In this document: positions 6,960 through 12,115 of the stretch, in pieces
Position numbering within the stretch: the stretch's first letter is position 1
Layout: every line of letters starts with the position of its first letter
Source of the DNA: Bacteroidales bacterium
GTDB lineage: Bacteria; Bacteroidota; Bacteroidia; Bacteroidales; Bacteroidaceae
Assembly: GCA_004558865.1 (NCBI GenBank)
Contig: SFCY01000092.1
Coordinates: 1 to 15,759 of the forward strand
DNA length: 15,759 nt
Reading direction: 5' to 3'
Translations under genes and position numbers: made by a program
Notes under the pieces: model-generated
The model's database searches: none
The model's input: the letters and a program-made list of their open reading frames with translations, nothing else
What the model was told of the DNA's origin: nothing

Positions 6960-7422
6960 ACAACAGCAAGCGGCCGCCGTTGGCGGTCTGCTGCCTCCGC
7001 CCGAAAGGCGGGGAGCGACGTTCGGCAAATTATCTTCAACTGAATTCTGGCAAATATACGTAACGTTGATAATCTGCAAGGACGTCCACGCTATTGGTAT
7101 TGCATTTTGCACCGAGACGAAAGAGCAAAAGAAGATATCAAGTGGCGTGGACTTTACTTGTTACACGTTACAGGTTTTACCAGAGCCTCAGTTGAGTAAT
7201 GGGTTGAGTATCCACGCCACACTCTTCAATCCAAGAGATTTTGCAGAACATATCCCCTCGAAGCCACACCAACCCTTTCCACAAGGGGTTGGCACTCTAT
7301 AGAATCAAACGGATCTAAAACCGCCATGAAGCACGACTTTGGTTTACATCCGACCCATGCGCTGTCATGAGTCCATAACGAGAAATGACGGAGACACTGT
7401 GAAGCGTCGCCGTCTTTTTTTT
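6960..7422 (+). ncRNA. Candidate structured non-coding transcript, unknown family
   Basis: The segment is bounded by a consensus promoter (6924-6954) and an intrinsic terminator (7387-7422). Near the 5' end are two GC hairpins: CCGCC-GTT-GGCGG, and CTCCGCC-CGAAA-GGCGGGG. GTCCACGC (7084-7091) is complementary to GCGTGGAC (7145-7152). The overlapping GTGGCGTGGA (7142-7151) is perfectly complementary to TCCACGCCAC (7211-7220), so two folds compete. A further hairpin CCAACCC/GGGTTGG lies near 7269-7292. I do not recognise it as tmRNA, RNase P RNA, SRP RNA or 6S RNA. An open frame covering 6787-7302 starts upstream of the promoter and looks unlike a real protein. The alternatives are a degenerate repeat or a small unrecognised leader gene. 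Confidence 0.35.
7387..7422 (+). terminator. Intrinsic terminator
   Basis: An interrupted stem (GACGG/CCGTC plus GAC/GTC plus a C-G pair; 7387-7414) is followed immediately by eight T residues (7415-7422). This is the clearest classical rho-independent terminator in the window and marks the end of a plus-strand transcript. Confidence 0.8.
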
Positions 7423-7550
7423 GTTCATCCCAAATTTCGTTATTGTTTAAGGCTGGTTCGGCACAGCGGATATTTTCCGTGGAATCATGGTAAGTTTATA
7501 TGTAAAGGGGAAGGAAAATGGTCATGTTCAGGCTTACGCTCCTACCGGAG
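7423..7550. other. Intergenic sequence with one small hairpin
   Basis: No gene or promoter can be supported here. The only structure is a short stem GCTCC-TACC-GGAGC at 7538-7551, abutting the large inverted repeat that follows. The 78-codon frame crossing this stretch (7339-7575) reads through the terminator and shows no protein-like features. Confidence 0.5.
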
Positions 7551-7553
7551 CTA

Positions 7554-7618
7554 TGGTTCTGAAGTGACGGAGTAGCCTTACGAGCAAGCTCGACGGCTAC
7601 CCTGTCACTTCAGAACCA
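7554..7618. repeat. Long inverted repeat with 24-bp arms and an inner palindrome
   Basis: Arms 7554-7577 and 7595-7618 (TGGTTCTGAAGTGAC...GTAGCC) are complementary with two mismatches. The intervening 17 nt contain the palindrome CGAG-CAAG-CTCG (7581-7592), giving a cruciform-like two-tier hairpin. The GTAGCC...GCAAGC...GGCTAC layout recurs in the palindrome at 8897-9022. It could terminate transcription or be a REP-like mobile hairpin. Confidence 0.85.
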
Positions 7619-7658
7619 CACCTTTGGTGGCAAGCCTGTCCATGACGAAAATCGCTAT

Positions 7659-7688
7659 CGCGTAAAATTGCGCCCTAACGCATAAAAT
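7659..7688. repeat. Short direct repeat CGCRTAAAATT, 20 bp apart
   Basis: CGCGTAAAATT (7659-7669) and CGCATAAAATT (7679-7689) are near-identical 11-mers spaced by two helical turns, the usual spacing for paired protein-binding sites. There is no adjacent promoter, so function is unknown. Confidence 0.4.
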
Positions 7689-7750
7689 TCTACGGCAGAA
7701 AGCTTCAAGTCAAGGCTTTCCAAACACCGCTTTTGGGCAGATGCAAGGAT

Positions 7751-7842
7751 GTGTCAGCTGACACACAACAATAGAACAGCCGACACACAATTGTGTGACA
7801 ACTGACACACAACTGTGTGACAGCCGTCACACAAGTTAAGCG
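7751..7842. repeat. Four 22-bp tandem repeats made of dyad-symmetric sites
   Basis: Units lie at 7755-7776, 7777-7798, 7799-7820 and 7821-7842. Each starts CARCYGACACACAA or a close variant; units 2 and 3 continue with YTGTGTGA. The array is full of palindromes: GTGTCAGCTGACAC (7751-7764), CACACAATTGTGTG in unit 2, and TGTGTGAC-AGCC-GTCACACA across units 3 and 4. The 22-bp period is close to two DNA turns, so bound dimers would lie on one helix face. No consensus promoter or gene start is adjacent; it lies 3' of the outer-membrane protein gene. It resembles an operator array. Confidence 0.85.
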
Positions 7843-7978
7843 AGTGAAGACACACACACAGTGACGCAAGAAGCAAATCACATTGTAAAAACATGCGTCT
7901 GCGATTGGGGTTAGGGTGGGGGCTTTGCCACCAAATCCCCTATAGTCGGTGGCTGTCAGCAACCTTGTCCATAAAGAA

Positions 7979-8020
7979 ATAGCGCCAGTTGGAGGCAAAT
8001 CCAACTGACGCCATTGCTAT
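7979..8020 (-). terminator. Hairpin terminator of the outer-membrane protein gene
   Basis: In minus-strand orientation, ATAGC, then GGCGTCAGTTGGA, a 6-nt loop (TTTGCC), TCCAACTGGCGC and TAT form a long stem with one G-T pair and a small bulge, followed by TTCTTTAT. It begins 20 bp after the stop codon at 8040. Confidence 0.7.
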
Positions 8021-8039
8021 GCTGAAAAATCCTTCGTGC

Positions 8040-8597
8040 TTAGAAGTTGTAGTAGAACCCGAAAGTGACGTTGTTGCCGTCGAGGTTTACACCCCAAGCA
8101 TTATTGTCGGGAGCATTGTCGTAGTCATACTTGGCGTTCTTGTAGCCGAGGAAGCCGATGTGGGCCATGAAGCTGAACTTCGGGTTGAGGTTCACGGCCA
8201 GTCCCGGCTTGAAGCCAACCTGCCACTCATTCACCGAAGCACCGTTGCGCTCGCCGGCGTGGTTGTAGTGGGTGTAGCCGAACCCGCAGTCGGTGAACAC
8301 GTTCACATACTTGCTGTGGAAGAACGTCAAGCGGGCATAGGGCTGCACAGTGACGTAGTTGCTGCTCTCGCCTTCGATGCTCACGGGATTGCCCTTGCCG
8401 AAGCCTACCACAGTTCCGATAGCCCAAGTCTTGTCGATGTTGTATCCAATCTCAGGCAGGATAGCGTAGGTTGTCACGTTGTCGCCATCGTTGACTTTCG
8501 TGCTGGCAATACCAAAGTTGCCACCCAAGTAAACCTGGGCACTTGCGCTCACTGTCATAAACAGTGCAGCCACCATTGCTAATAAAACTTTTTTCAT
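8040..8597 (-). CDS. Small outer-membrane beta-barrel protein
   Basis: The 185-residue precursor has a clear signal peptide (MKKVLLAMVAALFMTVSASA, cleavage before QVYLGG). An ATG two codons upstream at 8603 is also possible. The mature part consists of alternating amphipathic strands rich in Tyr, Phe, Gly and Asn, e.g. YLGGNFGIAST, YAILPEIGYNI, VQPYARLTFF, VNVFTDCGFGYTHY, WQVGFKPGLAVNLN and FSFMAHIGFLGYK. It ends in FGFYYNF with a terminal Phe, the Bam recognition signature. This fits the 8-stranded OmpA/OmpX-like barrel family (OMP_b-brl). Substrate or partner is unknown. It is monocistronic, with a -7 box at 8669-8676 and terminator at 7979-8020, and its AT-rich leader is about 60 nt. Confidence 0.88.
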   Translation of the reverse strand: MKKVLLAMVAALFMTVSASAQVYLGGNFGIASTKVNDGDNVTTYAILPEIGYNIDKTWAIGTVVGFGKGNPVSIEGESSNYVTVQPYARLTFFHSKYVNVFTDCGFGYTHYNHAGERNGASVNEWQVGFKPGLAVNLNPKFSFMAHIGFLGYKNAKYDYDNAPDNNAWGVNLDGNNVTFGFYYNF

Positions 8598-8668
8598 AAT
8601 CATGTAGTTTAAAATAAAATTATTCTTTTTATATTAACGAAATGTCTGTCTATTCCTGTAGTTGGCTG

Positions 8669-8676
8669 CAAAAATA
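8669..8676 (-). promoter_or_regulatory. Likely -7 box for the outer-membrane protein gene
   Basis: TATTTTTG on the minus strand matches TAnnTTTG about 70 bp before the ATG. The upstream 35 bp is very AT-rich, but no clear -33 TTG is seen at the usual distance, so support is moderate. Confidence 0.5.
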
Positions 8677-8822
8677 AGCAAATAATTCTATAATATTGTA
8701 TATTTTTTCGTTTTTTAACACTTTTGGGTTTAGCGTAACTGTGGCGTTACTATTTAGTTCACCACTGGGGCCTCTCCCTGAGCAAAACGGGAAATAACAG
8801 ATAAATGTTATATAGAAGCGAG

Positions 8823-8855
8823 TTGTACTCCTAAACAAGGATTTGGAACTTTGCG
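8823..8855 (+). promoter_or_regulatory. Possible weak plus-strand promoter
   Basis: A TTG near 8823 and GAACTTTG near 8847 are 20 nt apart. The -7 box departs from TAnnTTTG at its first base. If active, it would transcribe through the nested palindrome at 8897-9022, for which no coding sequence is seen. Confidence 0.25.
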
Positions 8856-8896
8856 GCTGAATTTAGGGTTCTATTGTGACAAAAACCAGTAAAACC

Positions 8897-9022
8897 CTTG
8901 CTGCGATGCAAGGGCTACGCCTGTTGCTTCTTCTCCGTAGCCGGCTTGCTCCGAAGCAAGCTTCGGCAAGCTGGCTACGGAGAAGAAACAGCCTTCGTGC
9001 CTCAGGCTTGCATCACAGCAAG
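8897..9022. repeat. Nested 126-bp palindrome
   Basis: Outer arms 8897-8912 (CTTGCTGCGATGCAAG) and 9007-9022 pair with one mismatch. Inner arms 8928-8942 (TTCTTCTCCGTAGCC) and 8973-8987 pair perfectly. The inner stem continues through GCTTGC/GCAAGC and CCGAAG/CTTCGG to a small loop. The spacer between outer and inner arms is unpaired. The open frames crossing it are by-products of the repeat. It could be a miniature mobile element or a REP-pair substrate. Confidence 0.88.
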
Positions 9023-9044
9023 AAAAATGTCCTACAAAAAAATA

Positions 9045-9117
9045 CGAACTTTCAAACTTACGAACTTTCAAACTTTCAAACTTACAAACTTTCAAACTTA
9101 CAAACTTACAAAACTTA
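9045..9117. repeat. Octamer tandem repeat CRAACTTW, nine units
   Basis: From 9045 the sequence is nine consecutive 8-bp units of the form CGAACTTT, CAAACTTA or CAAACTTT; the last is 9 bp (CAAAACTTA). It encodes nothing convincing. The AACTTTC element is shared with the 16-bp repeat upstream of the RAYT-like gene, which may be coincidence or shared origin. Confidence 0.92.
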
Positions 9118-9129
9118 CTTCAGGATTGT

Positions 9130-9187
9130 GTCCGCTGAGGTCAGCGGACCTCCCAGTCAGCGAACTTCCCGGTCAGCGGGCATCAAT
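9130..9187. repeat. Hairpin plus three 16-bp direct repeats beginning GTCAGCG
   Basis: GTCCGCTGA/TCAGCGGAC (9130-9138, 9141-9149) is a perfect 9-bp stem with a 2-bp centre. Overlapping it are three 16-bp units starting GTCAGCG at 9140, 9156 and 9172, which diverge in their second halves (GACCTCCCA, AACTTCCCG, GGCATCAAT). Confidence 0.75.
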
Positions 9188-9212
9188 GTTATGGAAGTGT
9201 TTTCAAGGTTTT

Positions 9213-9348
9213 CCTTTGTGTCAGCGTCATGATCCGACGGAGGAGGATTTGCCGTTTGCGGGATGATGGCGGTTAGGGGCGAAGCCTCTCACAAGCCATC
9301 ACCCCACAAACGGCAAAGGGCTTTGGCCTCTTGGCGCTGGCACAAAGG
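9213..9348. repeat. Second nested palindrome, 136 bp
   Basis: Outer arms 9213-9226 (CCTTTGTGTCAGCG) and 9335-9348 pair at 13 of 14 positions. Inner arms 9249-9270 (TTGCCGTTTG...GATGATGGC) and 9295-9316 pair at 20 of 22. The loop carries a small stem AGGGGC-GAA-GCCTCT. The outer-plus-inner architecture repeats that of the element at 8897-9022, but the sequence differs. Confidence 0.85.
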
Positions 9349-9360
9349 GTTTTCTTGGTT

Positions 9361-9384
9361 TTGGTTATAAAAAATAATAACCAA
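9361..9384. repeat. Perfect 8-bp inverted repeat with A/T loop
   Basis: TTGGTTAT (9361-9368) and ATAACCAA (9377-9384) flank an AAAAAATA-type loop; one more T-A pair extends the stem. It lies just outside the nested palindrome. Confidence 0.65.
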
Positions 9385-9395
9385 AGGGTTTGTTG

Positions 9396-9530
9396 GATAC
9401 GCAGATTGTTCTTGTTTTCGCGGAATCTACGAGATCAGCGTGGGAAATATAGGCTGTTTTGGCACGCAGATTACATAGAATACGTAGATTGTTTTGTATC
9501 TGCGGAATCTGCGATATCAGTGTGGATAAT
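9396..9530. repeat. Two imperfect copies of a roughly 53-bp intergenic repeat
   Basis: Copies at about 9396-9448 and 9478-9530 share ATACGYAGATTGTT, GCGGAATCT, CGA-ATCAG and GTGGRAAT-like blocks. Each contains an inverted pair of the AGATT/AATCT type (CGCAGATT with AATCTRCG). Repeats of the form CGCAGATTAC...GTAATCTGCG are common between genes in Bacteroides and Prevotella, by my recollection. A partial third element (CACGCAGATTAC) lies between them. The 76-codon frame across this block is therefore not treated as a gene. Confidence 0.7.
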
Positions 9531-9560
9531 TGCCAAGGCTCCTGTTTCCATCACTTATTG

Positions 9561-9572
9561 AGCAAGCTTGCT
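9561..9572. repeat. Perfect 12-bp palindrome AGCAAGCTTGCT
   Basis: This is a perfect dyad without a spacer. Its GAGCAAGC core is also present in the inner parts of the palindromes at 7554-7618 and, as GAAGCAAGC, at 8897-9022. Confidence 0.55.
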
Positions 9573-9655
9573 GTGACTCTCTGATAATCATTCAATGTGT
9601 GTCCTTATGATGAAAACAGGGCATCCGTCCTCTATGTTGGAGGCATCAACAAGCC

Positions 9656-9719
9656 GCCACAAAACAACCAAGGCTGGCACTGAAGGACGAATCAGTGCCA
9701 GCCTTGGTTGCTTTGTGGC
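9656..9719 (-). terminator. 28-bp hairpin ending the nusB operon
   Basis: Arms 9656-9683 and 9692-9719 are complementary at 27 of 28 positions (GCCACAAARCAACCAAGGCT, then GGCACTGA) with an 8-nt loop. It starts 17 bp after the DUF5606 stop codon, so it is the likely operon terminator. Like the hairpin at 2346-2398, it has an unusually long stem and lacks a strong T-tract. Confidence 0.75.
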
Positions 9720-9736
9720 ATTTCTATGGCGGGAAT

Positions 9737-10180
9737 TTATTCCTGCTCTTTGCGGTCGTCGACGTTGTTGCCCTCTGTGGGAGCGAGAATCGACTTGAAG
9801 TCCTTGAAGCCATTCTCCACGAGGATATTGTACCACTGCAGGAGCTTCTTGATGTCGCTGTCGTGTACGCGGTCCTGGTCGAAGTTGGGCAGCACCTCTG
9901 CGAAGTAGTCACGCAGTTCCTTGCTTGAGCTCTTCTTGTAGTTGATGGAAGCGGGCTTGCCCTCCTCCTTCTTGCTCACGTTGTCGAGCACCTGCCACAG
10001 TGGCACGTCTTCGGCGTCGGTGTACATGGCGATGTCGGCCAGTGAGGTGACGCGGTCGCTGGCGAAGGCCGGCTGGCGGCGGTGCTGCGCGTCGAGTGAT
10101 TCCACAATGAGGTTCATCTTGCCACGGCTCACCAGTCTGTAGAGTCCCGGCTTGCCTGCTATAGATAGAATAGTTTCCAT
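9737..10180 (-). CDS. DUF5606-type conserved Bacteroidetes protein
   Basis: The 147-residue soluble protein starts METILSIAGKPGLYRLVSRG, which I recognise as the beginning of the DUF5606 family restricted to Bacteroidetes. Function is unknown. The N-terminal 65 residues look like a small SH3-like beta domain (GLYRLVSRGKMNLIVESL). A Lys-rich linker follows (SKKEEGKPASINYKKSSS), then a helical region DYFAEVLPNFDQDRVHDSDIKKLLQWYNIL. The tail is acidic and charged. The ATG at 10180 is preferred over a start at 10387, which would lie inside coaE in another frame. It is 5 bp behind the coaE stop, so it is the last gene of the nusB-yajC-ybbR-coaE operon. No secretion signal or membrane segment is visible. 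Confidence 0.85.
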   Translation of the reverse strand: METILSIAGKPGLYRLVSRGKMNLIVESLDAQHRRQPAFASDRVTSLADIAMYTDAEDVPLWQVLDNVSKKEEGKPASINYKKSSSKELRDYFAEVLPNFDQDRVHDSDIKKLLQWYNILVENGFKDFKSILAPTEGNNVDDRKEQE

Positions 10181-10185
10181 TTTCG

Positions 10186-10749
10186 TTAGCGTTTTATCTG
10201 TTTTAAAATGTTTTCTATTTGTTGGTTGACATTGCTTCTCCCGTCGTTGCAGACGACGAAGTCGCTCAGCCGCTCCACCTGCTCCTGGGGCATCTGCCGC
10301 CCTATCCACTGCAGGGCGCGCTCGCGGGTGGTGTTGTCGCGGCGCATTATCCGCTCCACGCGCACCTCGATGGGCGCCGACACACACACCACGTAGTCGA
10401 AGCTCACGCGGCGATAGAACCCGCTGTCGAAGAGTATGGCGCTCTCAAGCCACTCCAGCCCTGAGGCCATGAAGTCGGCCGCCACGGCGGGATGAACCAC
10501 GTCGTCGACAGCCTGCTTGTTGGCATCGGAGGCCAAGAGATACTGGGCCAGTACACTCTTCTGCAACACCTTATTAATATATACCCCGCCGCCTACGAGC
10601 TCCTGCAGCCGAGCCTGGAGGGGTGGGGAAGAGGCCATCAGCCTCTTGGCCGCGGCGTCGCAGTCGTAGACCTTGATGCCGTAGCCGGCGAGCAGTTGGC
10701 AAACATGGCTCTTGCCGCTGCCGATGCCGCCTGTGATGGCTATCTTCAT
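10186..10749 (-). CDS. coaE: Dephospho-CoA kinase
   Basis: The 187-residue P-loop kinase phosphorylates the 3'-hydroxyl of dephospho-CoA, the last step of coenzyme A synthesis, in the cytoplasm. The Walker A motif GGIGSGKS is at residues 7-14. YDCDAAAKRL (28-37) holds the conserved Asp of the CoA-binding region. VVHPAVAADF (about 84-93) matches the family HP motif. ERIMRRDNTTRERALQWIGRQMP forms the lid region with its arginines, followed by the CoaE-typical DFVVCNDG. Length is normal (about 200). The start codon overlaps the end of the YbbR gene by 4 bp (ATGA), implying translational coupling. Downstream is the DUF5606 gene. Confidence 0.96.
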   Translation of the reverse strand: MKIAITGGIGSGKSHVCQLLAGYGIKVYDCDAAAKRLMASSPPLQARLQELVGGGVYINKVLQKSVLAQYLLASDANKQAVDDVVHPAVAADFMASGLEWLESAILFDSGFYRRVSFDYVVCVSAPIEVRVERIMRRDNTTRERALQWIGRQMPQEQVERLSDFVVCNDGRSNVNQQIENILKQIKR

Positions 10750-11729
10750 GGCTGCTCTATGAGGTAGTCCACCTGGCCCAGCTCAAGCCGTGCCTTTGAT
10801 ACGAACTTGGGGACGTTCTGCAGATGGAGGCTGCACTTGTCTGAGGGGTTGGCGATGAGCTCGTTGTAGTCGGCCACCACATAGAACTGGTCGGGCCTGA
10901 CGAGGTTGTACTGGCTCACGCCGACTACATATCTCACCGCCACGCGCTGCGGGAACGTGCGCAGGATCTTGCCCTCGGGCATGTTGATGGCTCTGATGGG
11001 CACTTCCACGCGACCCTCTGTCAGCACGTCGGGCAGGATGCGGAGCTTCACTTGCGAGGGAACGAACTTGGCCCCCGGGATGCTCTTGAGCCTCACGGTA
11101 ACCATTGTGGTGTCGTAGATGTTGCGCAGCCTCACTTCCTCGGTCTGTATGCTCTTGATGCTGTCGAGCAGATGCTCGCTGGCATAGACCACGACATGCG
11201 AGGGGATGGCCACGACCTGGGAGATGTAGTAGTTCTTGGCCGCTACGAAGTTGCCCACGATGGAGATGGGGAACTTGCGTCTGAGGCCATAGTTGAAGTA
11301 GAACTGCAGGTGGTCGGGCTTCACTTGGGTGATGCGCGAGGAGCTGTAGAGCTGCTGGTAGACCATCTTCTGCAGGTCGGCCGCCGGAACTGTGCCGGAG
11401 AGCGTGCGCTGGTTGGCGTAGGCGGAGAAGCGTATGCTGATGGTCTTGAAGCTATGGCCGTATTTGTAGGTGGCCAGCGTGTAGCCTTTGTCGCGCACCG
11501 TCACCTTCACCGTGTCGGCCATGGGCGTGGTGATGATGGCGTTCTTGGGCACACCGTTGAGCGAGACGGGAATGCTGTATTCCATCTCGTAAGTCTCGTT
11601 GAGCGCCATCAGGAGCCAGAACACGCCGCTGAGGGCGAGGAAGAACAAAAAAATCAGAAACTCTTTGTTCACGATGGCGAACATAGTGCTTCTGACCATT
11701 TTGCGCAGGTGCTGCCATCCACCCTTCAT
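10746..11729 (-). CDS. YbbR-like domain membrane-anchored protein
   Basis: The 327-residue protein has a short cytoplasmic N-terminus, one membrane segment at about 23-43 (EFLIFLFFLALSGVFWLLMA), and an extracytoplasmic part rich in beta strands. That part carries YbbR-type repeats: ETYEMEYSIPVSLNGVPKNA, the YISQVVAIPSHVVVYASEHLLDSI segment, and EGRVEVPIRAINMPEG. In Firmicutes YbbR/CdaR regulates the diadenylate cyclase CdaA. In Bacteroidales the nusB-yajC-ybbR-coaE order is conserved and the role is unproven. The gene is 13 bp downstream of yajC and overlaps coaE by 4 bp. Confidence 0.87.
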   Translation of the reverse strand: MKGGWQHLRKMVRSTMFAIVNKEFLIFLFFLALSGVFWLLMALNETYEMEYSIPVSLNGVPKNAIITTPMADTVKVTVRDKGYTLATYKYGHSFKTISIRFSAYANQRTLSGTVPAADLQKMVYQQLYSSSRITQVKPDHLQFYFNYGLRRKFPISIVGNFVAAKNYYISQVVAIPSHVVVYASEHLLDSIKSIQTEEVRLRNIYDTTMVTVRLKSIPGAKFVPSQVKLRILPDVLTEGRVEVPIRAINMPEGKILRTFPQRVAVRYVVGVSQYNLVRPDQFYVVADYNELIANPSDKCSLHLQNVPKFVSKARLELGQVDYLIEQP

Positions 11730-11742
11730 GACGCCTGCCTTG

Positions 11743-12069
11743 TTAAGCGTTGGGGTTCTGGGCAGCCGCGTTGGCGAAGACGTAGCCTCTGTCTACGGTG
11801 ATGACCACGCCACGGGCGATTTCCACGTCCACGGTGTTGGCCGCGTTGTCGATGCGCTTCACCACACCGTAGATGCCACCGCCGGTGACCACCTTGGTGC
11901 CTTCAGCGAGGGCGTTCTGGAACTTGCGTATCTCTTTTTGGCGCTTCTGCTGTGGGCGGATCATAAACCACCACATGATGGCAAAGATCAGCACCATCAT
12001 GATAATGAATCCCCAGCCGCCGCCTTGGGCCTGGGCCTGTCCTTGGGCGGCCAAAATCAATTGTGTCAT
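11743..12069 (-). CDS. yajC: Preprotein translocase subunit YajC
   Basis: This 108-residue protein is an accessory of the SecDF-YajC complex in the inner membrane. After a short Gln/Gly-rich periplasmic N-terminus comes a single membrane helix, GWGFIIMMVLIFAIMWWF (about 19-36). The hallmark MIRPQQKRQKEIRKFQNAL and the cytoplasmic strand region GTKVVTGGGIYGVVKRID follow. Length and motif order match the family. It lies 46 bp downstream of nusB, in the same direction, and probably in the same operon. Confidence 0.96.
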   Translation of the reverse strand: MTQLILAAQGQAQAQGGGWGFIIMMVLIFAIMWWFMIRPQQKRQKEIRKFQNALAEGTKVVTGGGIYGVVKRIDNAANTVDVEIARGVVITVDRGYVFANAAAQNPNA

Positions 12070-12115
12070 AGCTTGTTGTTTACTGTATTAATTTTTATGA
12101 GTGTTGTTTCTCTTC

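Noticed and set aside
6787..7302. 171-codon plus-strand frame
   Set aside because: It starts 160 bp upstream of the promoter at 6924-6954, begins with low-complexity Pro/Ser, and spans GC hairpins. No domain is recognisable.
7339..7575. 78-codon plus-strand frame
   Set aside because: It reads through the intrinsic terminator at 7387-7422 and into the inverted repeat at 7554.
7751..7842. CRISPR array
   Set aside because: The 22-bp units are contiguous with no unique spacers and no cas genes nearby; the same reasoning excludes the 16-bp array at 4228-4300.
8876..9266. Overlapping small frames over the palindrome and octamer repeats
   Set aside because: The translations merely repeat the DNA repeat (TNFQTFKL-like strings) and lack protein character.
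9331..9561. 76-codon plus-strand frame
   Set aside because: It lies wholly over the AGATT/AATCT intergenic repeat pair, which explains its apparent periodicity.
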